Program-made: the position numbers and the translations under genes | Part shown: piece by piece, positions 17,510 through 27,043 of the stretch | How the letters are laid out: every line of letters starts with the position of its first letter | How positions within the stretch are numbered: the stretch's first letter is position 1 | Assembly (NCBI GenBank): GCA_023663185.1 | Contig: JAMPHY010000007.1 | Span: 62,001 to 126,000 of the forward strand | Source of the DNA: Clostridiales bacterium | GTDB lineage: Bacteria > Bacillota > Clostridia > Lachnospirales > Lachnospiraceae | Length of the DNA: 64,000 nt | Direction of reading: 5' to 3' | Notes under the pieces: generated by a model | Databases searched by the model: none | The model's input: only the letters and a program-made list of their open reading frames with translations | What the model was told of the DNA's origin: nothing

Positions 17510-17542
17510 CCGCTTATTTTATAAGTGGATTTTTTTATTTTT
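17510..17542 (+). terminator. Riboswitch-controlled terminator before metK
   Basis: CCGCTTAT (17510-17517) pairs with ATAAGTGG (17521-17528), one G-U, 3-nt loop, followed by ATTTTTTTATTTTT. Expression platform of the S-box leader. A 14-nt palindrome ACCTGATATCAGGT precedes it at 17496-17509. Confidence 0.9.
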
Positions 17543-17573
17543 AAATACCAAGATAAAGAAAGGAAGTAGAAGT

Positions 17574-18761
17574 ATGGAAAAGAGATTATTTACTTCAGAA
17601 TCTGTAACAGAAGGACATCCGGACAAAGTCTGCGACGCAATTTCCGACGCCATTCTAGATGCGTGCATGGAAAAAGACCCCATGAGCCGCGTTGCGTGCG
17701 AGACAGCAACCTGTACGGGATTCGTGCTAGTGACCGGAGAGATTACCACAAATGCTTATGTGGATATTCAGAAGATTGTTCGCGAGACCGTAAAAGAAAT
17801 CGGTTATACAAAGTCTGAATATGGTTTTGACGGCAATACTTGTGCCGTAATGGTAGCGATTGATGAGCAGTCTGCCGATATAGCAATGGGCGTTGACAAA
17901 GCGCTTGAAGCTAAAGAGAACAAAATGTCCGATGCTGAAATCGAAGCAATCGGCGCAGGCGATCAGGGTATGATGTTCGGTTACGCAACTAATGAGACGC
18001 CTGAATATATGCCTTATCCTATATCGCTTGCACATAAGCTGGCTCTGCAGCTTACAAAGGTCCGCAAAGACGGTACTTTGAAATACTTAAGGCCCGATGG
18101 AAAGAGCCAGGTATCCGTAGAATATGATGAAGACGGGAAACCGGTAAGACTGGAAGCTGTAGTTCTTTCTACACAGCATGATGACGACGTAACACAGGAG
18201 CAGATTCATACAGACATTAAAAAATATGTGTTTGATCCTATTCTTCCTGCAGAGCTTATTGATGAAAATACCAAGTTCTTCATCAATCCGACAGGGCGTT
18301 TCGTAATCGGCGGACCTCACGGCGACGCTGGTTTGACAGGACGTAAGATTATCGTAGATACATACGGCGGATACGCTCGTCATGGCGGCGGTGCATTCTC
18401 CGGAAAAGACTGCACGAAGGTAGACCGTTCCGCAGCTTATGCAGCGCGTTATGTGGCTAAGAATATCGTAGCGGCAGGACTTGCTGATAAGTGTGAGATT
18501 CAGTTGTCCTATGCTATCGGCGTAGCGCAGCCTACGTCAATTATGGTTGATACCTTCGGCACAGGCAAGGTATCCAATGAGAAACTTGATGAAATCGTGC
18601 GTGATAACTTCGATTTGCGTCCGGCGGGAATTATTAAGATGTTAGACCTTCGCCGTCCGATTTACAAACAGACCGCAGCCTACGGACATTTCGGCCGCAA
18701 CGACTTAGATTTACCGTGGGAGAAGTTAGATAAAGTAGAGGTATTGAAGAAATACCTGTAA
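17574..18761 (+). CDS. metK: S-adenosylmethionine synthetase
   Basis: 395 residues with AAAGGAAG before ATG 17574. It makes SAM from methionine and ATP. Diagnostic motifs are intact: [18 protein letters not shown], the adenosine-binding [12 protein letters not shown] and the P-loop-like GGGAFSGKD. Length and motif spacing are standard. It is repressed at the level of transcription termination by its SAM-I riboswitch, i.e. by its own product. Confidence 0.97.
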   Translation: MEKRLFTSESVTEGHPDKVCDAISDAILDACMEKDPMSRVACETATCTGFVLVTGEITTNAYVDIQKIVRETVKEIGYTKSEYGFDGNTCAVMVAIDEQSADIAMGVDKALEAKENKMSDAEIEAIGAGDQGMMFGYATNETPEYMPYPISLAHKLALQLTKVRKDGTLKYLRPDGKSQVSVEYDEDGKPVRLEAVVLSTQHDDDVTQEQIHTDIKKYVFDPILPAELIDENTKFFINPTGRFVIGGPHGDAGLTGRKIIVDTYGGYARHGGGAFSGKDCTKVDRSAAYAARYVAKNIVAAGLADKCEIQLSYAIGVAQPTSIMVDTFGTGKVSNEKLDEIVRDNFDLRPAGIIKMLDLRRPIYKQTAAYGHFGRNDLDLPWEKLDKVEVLKKYL

Positions 18762-18790
18762 GATTGTTACAAATCACAGACTTGGGGCGG

Positions 18791-18844
18791 CATGAGCGCA
18801 TATGCGCTCATGTCGCATTCAACTGCATTCAATCGCATTCAAAA
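18791..18844. repeat. 22-bp perfect palindrome followed by three 10-bp direct repeats
   Basis: 18791-18812 is a perfect palindrome with centre GCGCATATGCGC, extended by four more pairs (one G-U) as RNA. Directly after it GCATTC(AA) begins at 18815, 18825 and 18835, a 10-bp period. There is no T-run, so it is not a standard terminator. It sits between metK and dnaE. Confidence 0.7.
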
Positions 18845-18865
18845 AGAACAGAAACGAGGTGCCGC

Positions 18866-21800
18866 ATGGCTTTTGCACATCTGCATGTCCACACAGAATA
18901 CAGTCTTTTGGACGGCTCTAACAAAATTAAAGAATATATCAAGAGAGTCAAAGAGCTCGGCATGGACAGTGCGGCAATTACTGACCACGGCGTCATGTAC
19001 GGTGTAATTGATTTTTATAAAGAAGCAAAAGCGGCAGGCATTAATCCCATAATCGGCTGTGAAGTTTATGTTGCGCCCAATTCCCGTTTTGATAGAGAGG
19101 TGTCGGGGGGCGACGACAGATATTATCATCTGGTGCTATTAGCAGAGAACAATACAGGTTATGCTAACCTGATGAAGATAGTCAGCCGCGGATTTACCGA
19201 AGGCTATTATTACAGACCGCGTGTAGATATGGAAGTGCTAAACGAGTTCCACGAAGGGCTTATCGCGCTTTCGGCATGTCTGGCGGGCGAGGTGCCGCGG
19301 TATATACAGAAAGGTCTAATCGACGAGGCGAAAAAGGCGGCGAAAAAATACGAGGACTGCTTTGGCAAGGGCAATTATTTTCTGGAATTACAGGACCACG
19401 GGATTCCTGAACAAAAGACGGTAAACACCGCGCTGCTTAATATAAGCAGAGAGTTGGATATTCCGTTAGTTGCCACTAACGATGTGCATTATACTTATGC
19501 AGAAGATGAAAAATCACACGATATCCTGCTGTGCTTACAGACCGGCAAGAAACTGGCGGACGAGGACAGACTGCGTTATGTGGGCGGACAGTATTATGTG
19601 AAAAGTGAAGAAGAAATGAAGGGGCTTTTCCCGTATGCGTGGGAAGCCGTTGAAAATACCCAGAGAATTGCCGACAGATGTCATGTTGAAATTGAGTTCG
19701 GCGTCTACAAGGTGCCGCACTATGACGTGCCGGAAGGATATGATTCATGGAGTTATTTGAATGAGCTTTGTATTCAGGGCTTAAAATTCCGTTATCCTGG
19801 AGACGACGGAACCCTTAAAGAAAAAATGGATTATGAGCTTAACATCATAAAGACTATGGGTTTCGTGGATTACTTCCTTATTGTCTGGGACTATATAAAT
19901 TATTGTCGGGAGAATGGTATAGCGGTAGGTCCCGGACGTGGTTCTGCGGCGGGCAGCATTGTTGCTTATTGCCTTAAAATTACCAATATCGATCCGATAA
20001 AATATAATCTTTTGTTTGAGCGTTTCCTGAATCCAGAGCGTGTATCCATGCCTGATATTGATGTGGACTTCTGCTATGAAAGAAGGCAGGAGGTAATTGA
20101 TTATGTTGGCAGGAAATACGGGCAGGATAAGGTAGTGCAGATTGTTACATTCGGAACTATGGGAGCGAAGGCTGTTATCCGCGACGTAGGGCGCGTTATG
20201 GATTTGCCCTATGCTTATGTGGATTCTATTGCGAAAATGATTCCCTATGAGTTAAATATCACCATAGATAAAGCGCTGGATATGAATCCGGAACTAAAAA
20301 AATTATATGCGGAAGATGAAAACTTAAAAGTTTTGATTGATATGTCGAAACGTCTGGAAGGTCTGCCCAGACACACTTCCACTCATGCCGCGGGCGTGGT
20401 TATCTGTCCTAAGGCGGCGGAAGAATTTGTACCGCTTTCACGAGGCGGAGATAATGCGGTAACAACTCAGTTTACAATGACTACGATTGAAGAACTGGGA
20501 CTGCTTAAAATGGATTTTCTGGGGCTCCGTACCCTTACGGTAATTCAGGACGCCGTAGAGATGGCGCAGAAGAAAACGGGTACGCCCATAGATATAGATA
20601 ATATTGATTATAATGACAAGGCGGTGCTTGCCTCTATTGCGTCGGGACATACCGAAGGCATATTCCAGCTTGAAAGCGGCGGTATGAAAAGCTTTATGAA
20701 GGAGCTTAAGCCGCAGAGTCTTGAGGATATCATCGCGGGTATATCGCTGTACCGACCGGGACCGATGGATTTTATACCGAGATACATTAAAGGTAAAAAC
20801 GACACCGCTTCCATTACCTACGACTGCCCGCAGTTAGAGCCGATTCTTGCGTCAACCTATGGTTGTATCGTATATCAGGAACAGGTTATGCAGATTGTAC
20901 GCGAGCTTGGCGGATATACTATGGGGCGCAGCGATTTGGTGCGTCGTGCCATGAGTAAGAAAAAGCAATATGTTATGGAGCAGGAGCGCAGAAATTTTAC
21001 ATACGGCAATGCAGAAGAAGGCGTGCCGGGTTGTGTGGCGAACGGTATAAGCGCGCAGGTGGCGGATCATATATACGATACTATGATGGATTTTGCCAAA
21101 TACGCTTTTAATAAATCGCATGCCGCATGTTACGCGGTAGTCGCTTACCAGACGGCTTATCTTAAATATTATTATCCGGTAGAGTTTATGGCGGCGCTGC
21201 TTACTTCTGTAATTGATAATTCCGGAAAAGTGTCGGAATATATAATGACATGCAAAAATATGGGGATTCAGATTTTGCCGCCGGATATAAATGAGGGCGA
21301 AATCAGATTTTCTGTATCGGGAAATTCAATCCGTTATGCGCTGACGGCAATTAAGAGCGTAGGGCGTCCGGTAATTGAGGCTGTTGTAGAAGAAAGAAAG
21401 CTGCGAGGACCGTATACTAATCTGAAAGATTTTATTACACGCATGGCGGATAAGGACGTCAACAAGCGTGCTATTGAGAATTTTATTAAAGCGGGCGCAA
21501 TGGACAGCCTCGGCGGAACCAGAAAGCAGTTTATGAGCGTATATGTACAGATTATGGACAGCATATCGCAGGATAAGAAGAACAATATGGCGGGACAGCT
21601 TTCGTTGTTTGACATAGCTGCAGAAGATGAAAAGGAAAACTATGAAATAAAACTTCCAGATGTGGGCGAGTATTCTAAAGACATGAAGCTTGCATTTGAA
21701 AAAGAAGTGCTGGGAATATATGTAAGCGGGCACCCTTTGGAAGAATATCAGAAGATATGGCGTGAGAATATCACAAATATGACTTCTGATTTTATATTAG

Positions 21801-22315
21801 ATGAAGAAACCGGCACGACTGTCGTAAAAGATGGCCAATCCGTTACTATCGGTGGAATTATTGCGGATAAGAGAATGAAATATACGAAGAATGAGCAGGT
21901 AATGGCGTTCCTTCAAGTAGAGGATTTGGTAGGCGCGATAGACGTGATTGTTTTTCCCAGAGATTATGAGAAGAACTCGGACAAGCTTATAGAGGATAAA
22001 AAGGTATTTATCAAAGGAAGGGTTTCCGCCGAAGAAGACAAGGACGCGAAGCTCATATGTGAAAAAATTACGGCGTTTGATGAAATCGCTAAGAAATTAT
22101 GGATTAAATTTTCTACGAAAGAGCTGTATGAAGAAAAGAAAGAAGAGCTTATGGCTTCGCTTCATGATTCAGAAGGGCGGGATAACGTCGTAATCTATGT
22201 CGAAAATCCTAAGTCAATGAAGCAGCTTCCGGCAAATCAGAACGTTAATGCTGACGGGGCGCTGATTGAGAAATTGGAAAACCTGTTTGGAAAAGAAAAT
22301 GTCAAGGTTGTTTAA
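18866..22315 (+). CDS. dnaE: DNA polymerase III alpha subunit (DnaE type)
   Basis: 1149 residues from ATG 18866 (GAGGTG 4-9 nt upstream). The start at 18764 would run through the palindrome/repeat region and is rejected. Order: PHP domain (HLHVHTEYSLLDG, ITDHGVMYG), palm with catalytic acids (GPGRGSAAGSIVAYC, PDIDVDFCYERR), fingers, a tandem helix-hairpin-helix region, and an OB fold (VTIGGIIADKRM). A clamp-binding-like QLSLFD motif lies near residue ~945. It is the second replicative polymerase next to PolC in Firmicutes. Confidence 0.95.
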   Translation: MAFAHLHVHTEYSLLDGSNKIKEYIKRVKELGMDSAAITDHGVMYGVIDFYKEAKAAGINPIIGCEVYVAPNSRFDREVSGGDDRYYHLVLLAENNTGYANLMKIVSRGFTEGYYYRPRVDMEVLNEFHEGLIALSACLAGEVPRYIQKGLIDEAKKAAKKYEDCFGKGNYFLELQDHGIPEQKTVNTALLNISRELDIPLVATNDVHYTYAEDEKSHDILLCLQTGKKLADEDRLRYVGGQYYVKSEEEMKGLFPYAWEAVENTQRIADRCHVEIEFGVYKVPHYDVPEGYDSWSYLNELCIQGLKFRYPGDDGTLKEKMDYELNIIKTMGFVDYFLIVWDYINYCRENGIAVGPGRGSAAGSIVAYCLKITNIDPIKYNLLFERFLNPERVSMPDIDVDFCYERRQEVIDYVGRKYGQDKVVQIVTFGTMGAKAVIRDVGRVMDLPYAYVDSIAKMIPYELNITIDKALDMNPELKKLYAEDENLKVLIDMSKRLEGLPRHTSTHAAGVVICPKAAEEFVPLSRGGDNAVTTQFTMTTIEELGLLKMDFLGLRTLTVIQDAVEMAQKKTGTPIDIDNIDYNDKAVLASIASGHTEGIFQLESGGMKSFMKELKPQSLEDIIAGISLYRPGPMDFIPRYIKGKNDTASITYDCPQLEPILASTYGCIVYQEQVMQIVRELGGYTMGRSDLVRRAMSKKKQYVMEQERRNFTYGNAEEGVPGCVANGISAQVADHIYDTMMDFAKYAFNKSHAACYAVVAYQTAYLKYYYPVEFMAALLTSVIDNSGKVSEYIMTCKNMGIQILPPDINEGEIRFSVSGNSIRYALTAIKSVGRPVIEAVVEERKLRGPYTNLKDFITRMADKDVNKRAIENFIKAGAMDSLGGTRKQFMSVYVQIMDSISQDKKNNMAGQLSLFDIAAEDEKENYEIKLPDVGEYSKDMKLAFEKEVLGIYVSGHPLEEYQKIWRENITNMTSDFILDEETGTTVVKDGQSVTIGGIIADKRMKYTKNEQVMAFLQVEDLVGAIDVIVFPRDYEKNSDKLIEDKKVFIKGRVSAEEDKDAKLICEKITAFDEIAKKLWIKFSTKELYEEKKEELMASLHDSEGRDNVVIYVENPKSMKQLPANQNVNADGALIEKLENLFGKENVKVV

Positions 22316-22427
22316 AAATACAGTAAATGCGCAACACGAGAATAGTTACTTGAAAATATACTTTGTATAGGGTAAAATTAAATCAATCAGGCACTTCATG
22401 TTTATTAGAGTGAAAGGATGCGAGGAT

Positions 22428-23402
22428 ATGGCAAAAGAGATTAAAACAATAGGCGTTTTAACAAGCGGGGGCGATGCGCCGGGCATGAACGCCGCTATTC
22501 GTGCGGTAGTAAGGAAAGCGTTGGCTAACGGCGTTAAAGTCAAGGGAATTAAAAAAGGCTATCAGGGGCTTATGAATGAAGAAATTATGGATTTGGAAAA
22601 GTGGTATGTTTCGGATACCATTCAGCGCGGCGGAACCATTCTCGGAACTGCGCGCTGCTCAGAAATGCGTACCGAAGAAGGCCAGAAGAAAGCGGCTGAC
22701 GTATGCCGTAAGTTTGGCATAGACGGTCTGGTTGTTATAGGCGGCGACGGTTCATACCGCGGAGCGCAGGCGCTTGCTAAACAGGGCATTAATACAATCG
22801 GTCTGCCGGGAACGATAGATTTGGATATAGCATGTACAGAATATACCATAGGCTTTGATACTGCGATTAATACGGCTATGGAAGCGATTGATAAAGTGCG
22901 TGATACATCATCTTCACATGAGAGATGTAGTATCATTGAAGTTATGGGGAGAAACGCAGGTTATATCGCATTGTGGTGCGGTATCGCCAACGGCGCTGAG
23001 GACATACTTTTGCCTGAAAAATATGATTATAACGAGCAGGAGATTATCAATAACATAATAGCCAGCAGGAAGCGCGGAAAGACACATCATATCATTATTA
23101 ATGCGGAAGGTATCGGACATTCAACTTCTATGGCAAGAAGAATTGAAGCGGCTACCGGTATGGAGACAAGGGCTACAATTCTCGGTTATTTGCAGCGAGG
23201 CGGAGCGCCGACCTGTAAAGATAGATATTACGCTTCGATAATGGGCGCATATGCAGCGGATATTTTATGCGAGGGCAAATCTAACAGAGTCGTAGGTTAT
23301 ATGCACGGAGAATTTATGGATTTCGATATTGAAGAAGCGCTTAATATGCAGAAGAGTATTCCGGAGTATGTATATGAGGTGAGTAAGATTCTGGCATTGT
23401 AG
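22428..23402 (+). CDS. pfkA: ATP-dependent 6-phosphofructokinase
   Basis: 324 residues from ATG 22428 (AAAGG 10 nt upstream; the ATG 30 bp earlier has no site). It phosphorylates fructose 6-phosphate. GVLTSGGDAPGMNAAIR is the N-terminal signature, and GGDGSYRGA (Gly, not Asp, after GGD) indicates ATP rather than pyrophosphate as donor. The catalytic loop reads PGTIDLDIACTEYTIGF. The usual Asn between the two catalytic Asp residues is Leu, a variant I remember from other Lachnospiraceae, so it should be active. The protein ends ~45 bp before a full hairpin repeat. Confidence 0.95.
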   Translation: MAKEIKTIGVLTSGGDAPGMNAAIRAVVRKALANGVKVKGIKKGYQGLMNEEIMDLEKWYVSDTIQRGGTILGTARCSEMRTEEGQKKAADVCRKFGIDGLVVIGGDGSYRGAQALAKQGINTIGLPGTIDLDIACTEYTIGFDTAINTAMEAIDKVRDTSSSHERCSIIEVMGRNAGYIALWCGIANGAEDILLPEKYDYNEQEIINNIIASRKRGKTHHIIINAEGIGHSTSMARRIEAATGMETRATILGYLQRGGAPTCKDRYYASIMGAYAADILCEGKSNRVVGYMHGEFMDFDIEEALNMQKSIPEYVYEVSKILAL

Positions 23403-23410
23403 TTTGCTGG

Positions 23411-23432
23411 GACGAGTTTAGACAATTGTGAA
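23411..23432 (+). repeat. Degenerate 5' arm of hairpin repeat family 1
   Basis: GACGAGTTTAGACAA at 23411-23425 followed by TTGTGAA matches, with gaps, the 5' arm of the full element that starts 37 bp downstream. It looks like a partial duplicate or a decayed earlier copy. Confidence 0.5.
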
Positions 23433-23447
23433 AATGTGATTTACAGG

Positions 23448-23540
23448 ACGAGTTTAGTCAACATGAACAAAAACGGGGCTCCATGCCTACAAAGCGGTAA
23501 GTCGCCCCTTATTTTGTTCATGTTGACTAAACTCTGGTTA
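23448..23540 (+). repeat. Hairpin repeat family 1, complete copy A (85-nt stem-loop)
   Basis: 23450-23472 and 23512-23534 form a perfect 23-bp stem. The 39-nt middle has an inner GGGGC/GCCCC helix and a small TGCC/GGTA hairpin. Flanks are ACGAGTTT on the left and AAACTCTGGTTA on the right. Copy B (61308-61400) has an almost identical middle but a different stem with matching changes on both arms. T-rich 3' side (TTATTTTGTTC) would also allow termination after pfkA. Confidence 0.85.
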
Positions 23541-23596
23541 TTGAAATAGCAATTGTAATAGTCTGCCATGAAGAATATGAAAAGGAAACTACAGAT

Positions 23597-24397
23597 ATGA
23601 TAACAAGTCATGATAATAAAGGGGTAAAGGCAGTCATTCAGCTTGAGCAGAAGGCGAAGGCAAGGCGTGAACAAGGACTTTTTGTGGCTGAGGGCGTCAA
23701 AATGTTCCTTGAAGCGCCGATGGATATGATTGAAAAGGTCTATGTTTCAGAAGCTTTTTTAAGGCAAATTCCTGAAACGTGCAGAGCGAAACTGGAAACA
23801 GAGAGTTTGCATTACGAGACAGTTTCTGATGAAATATTTATAAAAATGTCTGATACTAAGACGCCGCAGGGAATTCTCTGTGTGGTACGGCAAAGTCGGT
23901 ATACTGAGTCTACAATGTTCAAAACGCCAAATCCCATGTTTATTATATTAGAAGCTATTCAGGATCCGGGAAATCTCGGCACTATTTTTCGCGCTGCGGA
24001 GGGTGCGGGCGTAAGCGGGATTATTATGAGTGATGATACGGCGGATATTTACAATCCTAAGACCATACGCTCTACGATGGGCGCGGTCTATCGAATGCCA
24101 TTTCTCTATGTGCAGGATTTGAACACTATAATAGAAGAAATGCAGAAGAAAAATATTACGGTCTATGCGGCGCACCTTCAGGGCGCAAAAGCCTATGATG
24201 AATGCAATTACCAAGCGGGTACGGCTTTTTTGATAGGAAATGAAGCGAATGGACTTCGTGATGAGACGGCTGCTGCTGCGGACATGGCGATAAAAATTCA
24301 AATGTTGGGAAAGGTAGAGTCGCTTAATGCGGCGGTGGCGGCGTCTGTGCTTATGTATGAGGCGGCGAGACAGAGGAGACAGGCAATAGATAGTTAA
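23597..24397 (+). CDS. TrmH/SpoU-family RNA 2'-O-methyltransferase
   Basis: 266 residues with AAAGGAAA before ATG 23597. The N-terminal ~100 residues form a small substrate-binding domain (RREQGLFVAEGVKMF). The C-terminal SPOUT domain has the three SpoU motifs: DPGNLGTIFRAAEGAGV (Asn and Arg conserved), FLIGNEANGL and SLNAAVAASVLMYEA (SAM-binding trefoil knot). Substrate (23S rRNA or tRNA) cannot be read from sequence. Followed at 45 bp by proC. Confidence 0.9.
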   Translation: MITSHDNKGVKAVIQLEQKAKARREQGLFVAEGVKMFLEAPMDMIEKVYVSEAFLRQIPETCRAKLETESLHYETVSDEIFIKMSDTKTPQGILCVVRQSRYTESTMFKTPNPMFIILEAIQDPGNLGTIFRAAEGAGVSGIIMSDDTADIYNPKTIRSTMGAVYRMPFLYVQDLNTIIEEMQKKNITVYAAHLQGAKAYDECNYQAGTAFLIGNEANGLRDETAAAADMAIKIQMLGKVESLNAAVAASVLMYEAARQRRQAIDS

Positions 24398-24442
24398 TTA
24401 TGCAATTACATATGTGAGTTAGAGGGCAGGAAGGAGTTTTAT

Positions 24443-25237
24443 ATGAAAATCGGATTTATCGGACTGGGTAATATGGCAGGCGCAATGATAGCGGGTATGC
24501 TGAAAAAGGAGATAGTAAAGCCCGCAGATATTATCGGTTGTTCTAAGACTGAAGAAACAAAAGAAGCCATAAAAACAAAATATGACATATGTGTCAGTAA
24601 GACCAATTCCGAGACGGCGGCAAGTTCCGACATACTTATTCTTGCGGTTAAACCTCAGATTATGGAAGAGGTAATATCGGAAATAAAAGGCGCAGTAAGA
24701 CCGGATACGCTTATTATCAGCATTGCGGCGGGTAAGACACTGGAATGGATTGAGAATGCTTTTGGCAGACAGATAAAACTGGTACGCTGTATGCCTAATA
24801 CTCCGGCGCTTGTGGGCGAAGGCTGTACAGGAGTATGTGTGAACGATAAAGTTTCGCAGGAAGAAACGGATATGAGCATTAAGCTGATGGAGAGTTTCGG
24901 TAAAGCGAGTCTTGTACCAGAGAAACTTATGGACGCTGTTGGCGCACTCAGCGGCAGTTCGCCGGCATATGTATTTATGTTTATCGAGGCGATGGCGGAC
25001 GCGGGCGTGGCAGCAGGAATGCCGAGAGCGCAGGCGTATGAGTTTGCAGCGCAGACGGTATATGGCAGCGCCAAATTGGTATTGGAGAGCGGGAAGCATC
25101 CGGGCGAATTAAAAGACATGGTATGCTCACCCGGCGGCACGACTATTCAGGGCGTGAGGGTATTAGAGGAAAACGGCATGCGCGGAGCGGTCATGAATGC
25201 CTTAGCAGCATGTGTTGAAAAGTCAAAAAAATTGTAA
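24443..25237 (+). CDS. proC: Pyrroline-5-carboxylate reductase
   Basis: 264 residues with GGAAGGAG before ATG 24443. Last step of proline synthesis. It has the NAD(P) Rossmann start IGFIGLGNMAGAMIAGM, the loop AVKPQIMEEV, the conserved RCMPNTPALVGEG and the C-terminal catalytic/dimer helix motifs GSSPAYVFMFIEAMADAGV and SPGGTTIQGV. Normal length. Its stop codon overlaps an 11-bp-spaced TGTAA pair (25233-25249). Confidence 0.95.
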   Translation: MKIGFIGLGNMAGAMIAGMLKKEIVKPADIIGCSKTEETKEAIKTKYDICVSKTNSETAASSDILILAVKPQIMEEVISEIKGAVRPDTLIISIAAGKTLEWIENAFGRQIKLVRCMPNTPALVGEGCTGVCVNDKVSQEETDMSIKLMESFGKASLVPEKLMDAVGALSGSSPAYVFMFIEAMADAGVAAGMPRAQAYEFAAQTVYGSAKLVLESGKHPGELKDMVCSPGGTTIQGVRVLEENGMRGAVMNALAACVEKSKKL

Positions 25238-25356
25238 CAATTTTGTGCATATTTTCCCAAATTTAATATTATTGAAATGCAAACTTGACAAAGATATAAT
25301 GTTTTGCTAGAATTATCCAAAACGACTATTTAACAATTTTGTAATAATTTTGCAAA
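25233..25356 (+). promoter_or_regulatory. Two WalR-like TGTAA pairs upstream of the SleB-type hydrolase
   Basis: TGTAAC and TGTGCA start at 25233 and 25244; TGTAAT and TGCAAA start at 25340 and 25351. Each pair has 11-bp spacing. The second lies ~30-45 bp before the ribosome binding site of the hydrolase. AT-rich context weakens the call. Confidence 0.35.
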
Positions 25357-25384
25357 TAATAATTAAAATTGGAGGTATGCATTC

Positions 25385-26482
25385 ATGAAAAGGGGTAAAA
25401 GACTGGGGCTTATACTGACGAGTCTTGTTATAAGCCTATATATGATGTGTGGGATAAGTATGGATGCGTCTGCAGTGGGGACTAAGGAATATCTCGATTC
25501 TTTAAGTGTAGGAGTATCAAATGCTATTTCAACTAATGATGACGACCTTGACGTAACGGCAAAAGAAGGAACGTCGGACAAAGAAGCAGCTAAAGAAACA
25601 TCGGTTAATGAGCCGGAAGAAGAATCGGACTTGGTTATGGCAGATGTGAAGGCGGCGTTAAACGTGCGCGCCGAACCTTCTGAGGATTCGGAGAAGGTCG
25701 GACTTTTGTACAAGGATTGCGGGGGGCATATTCTTGAGAGAAAGAATGGCTGGACTAAGCTTGAATCGGGAGATTTGGTTGGCTGGGCGAAAGACGAATA
25801 TCTGCTTTTTGGCGCAGACGCGGAAGCTTTGGCAAGTGAAGTCGGTAATATGATTGTTACGATTGAAACAGATGGTCTGAGAGTGCGCAGAGAGCCCGAT
25901 GAAGATGCTGAAATTTTGGGGTGGCTGGCACAAGATGATGCGCTGGAAGTTATTGAAGTTATAAACGATGAATGGATAAACGTTTATTTTGAAAATGACA
26001 AGGCATATGTTTCTGCGAAATACGTGGACATGGATTTCCATATTGATGCAGGAGAAACAATGGCGTCAATAAAGAAAAGAGAAGAAGAGGCGGCTGCGGC
26101 GAAAAAGAAAGCGATTGCAGACGCTAATCAGGCTGTTATAGCAGATGCAGACGATTTGCGGCTTATGGCGGCTCTTATCCAGTGCGAAGCAGGCGCTGAG
26201 CCGTATGAAGGAAAGCTGGCGGTTGCGTCTGTGGTAATGAACAGGGTAAGAAGCGGCGCATATCCTAATACGATTTCAGGCGTAATCTATGCTTCAGGTC
26301 AGTTTACGCCGGCAATGAGCGGTAAGGTTGCGAAGACATATAATAACGGAAAGATACTGGATAGCTGCTATCAGGCGGCGCAGGAAGCTATGTCGGGAGT
26401 GAGCAATGTCGGAGACGCAACTCATTTCAGGGTAGCGGGAAACCATGACGGACTGATTATCGGACATCAGGTTTTTTGGTAA
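25385..26482 (+). CDS. Secreted cell-wall hydrolase: two SH3 domains plus SleB/CwlJ hydrolase domain
   Basis: 365 residues, GGAGG 7 nt before ATG 25385. Signal peptide with a likely cut after ASA (~residue 30). Two bacterial SH3 domains (~88-140, ALNVRAEPSEDSEKVG; ~155-217, GLRVRREPDEDAEILG) bind the wall. A Lys/Ala/Glu-rich coil (~230-255) leads to the Hydrolase_2 domain (~258-365). There the catalytic Glu is in IQCEAGAEPYEGKLAVASVVMNR and the end reads GDATHFRV...GHQVFW. Family members act as lytic transglycosylases, best known in spore germination, but vegetative paralogs are common. Upstream TGTAA pairs suggest wall-stress control. Confidence 0.92.
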   Translation: MKRGKRLGLILTSLVISLYMMCGISMDASAVGTKEYLDSLSVGVSNAISTNDDDLDVTAKEGTSDKEAAKETSVNEPEEESDLVMADVKAALNVRAEPSEDSEKVGLLYKDCGGHILERKNGWTKLESGDLVGWAKDEYLLFGADAEALASEVGNMIVTIETDGLRVRREPDEDAEILGWLAQDDALEVIEVINDEWINVYFENDKAYVSAKYVDMDFHIDAGETMASIKKREEEAAAAKKKAIADANQAVIADADDLRLMAALIQCEAGAEPYEGKLAVASVVMNRVRSGAYPNTISGVIYASGQFTPAMSGKVAKTYNNGKILDSCYQAAQEAMSGVSNVGDATHFRVAGNHDGLIIGHQVFW

Positions 26483-26594
26483 AATTGATATTTTAGAGCC
26501 TGAACAGGTTATAAATCGTTCTTCCCGATAATAATATATACTTGTTTCTATTAAAATAATATAGTAGAATATATGAGGGAAGGGGTGAATTGTG

Positions 26595-27038
26595 ATGGTA
26601 GATATGACAATAGTATGGCTTATAATTATGGTTGTACTGGTTGCAATAGAACTTTTCACGATGGGACTGACGACAATATGGTTTGCAGGAGGCGCGTTAG
26701 CGGCGGCGCTTATTTCAATACCGGGTTTGCCGCTTCCTTTGCAGATTTTCGTGTTTTTGGCGGTATCTGCGGTTCTGCTGTATTTTACAAGACCGGTTGC
26801 GGTCAAATACTTTAACCGTGACAGAGTTAGAACCAATATCGAAAGCATGATTGGCAGACAGGCGATTGTTATCAGCGAGATTAATAATACCGAAGGTTTA
26901 GGACAGGTGAATACCGGAGGTATGGAGTGGTCTGCGAGAAGCAGCTACAATAATATTAATATTCCAATCGGCGCTGTCGTAACGATATTGGGCGTTGATG
27001 GTGTAAAATTAATTGTTGAAGAAAGAAAAGAGGGATAA
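26595..27038 (+). CDS. NfeD-like membrane protein, partner of the SPFH protein
   Basis: 147 residues; ATG 26595 with GGAAGGGG upstream (GTG 26592 is an alternative). Two to three hydrophobic helices (VWLIIMVVLVAIELFTMGL; PLQIFVFLAVSAVLLYF) are followed by a ~65-residue OB-fold C-terminus (GRQAIVISEINN...GAVVTILGVDGVKLIVEER), the short NfeD form. NfeD proteins are nearly always encoded next to a stomatin-like gene, as here (5-bp gap), and the pair is tied to membrane microdomains. Confidence 0.9.
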   Translation: MVDMTIVWLIIMVVLVAIELFTMGLTTIWFAGGALAAALISIPGLPLPLQIFVFLAVSAVLLYFTRPVAVKYFNRDRVRTNIESMIGRQAIVISEINNTEGLGQVNTGGMEWSARSSYNNINIPIGAVVTILGVDGVKLIVEERKEG

Positions 27039-27043
27039 GAAAG

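Noticed and set aside
18791..18816. Palindrome between metK and dnaE as a rho-independent terminator
   Set aside because: The stem is strong but no T-run follows on either strand, and GCATTC repeats begin at once.
18764..18865. Upstream extension of dnaE to the first start codon
   Set aside because: The extension runs through the palindrome and phased repeats; homologs start at the MAFAHLHVHTEYS segment, and the better site precedes 18866.
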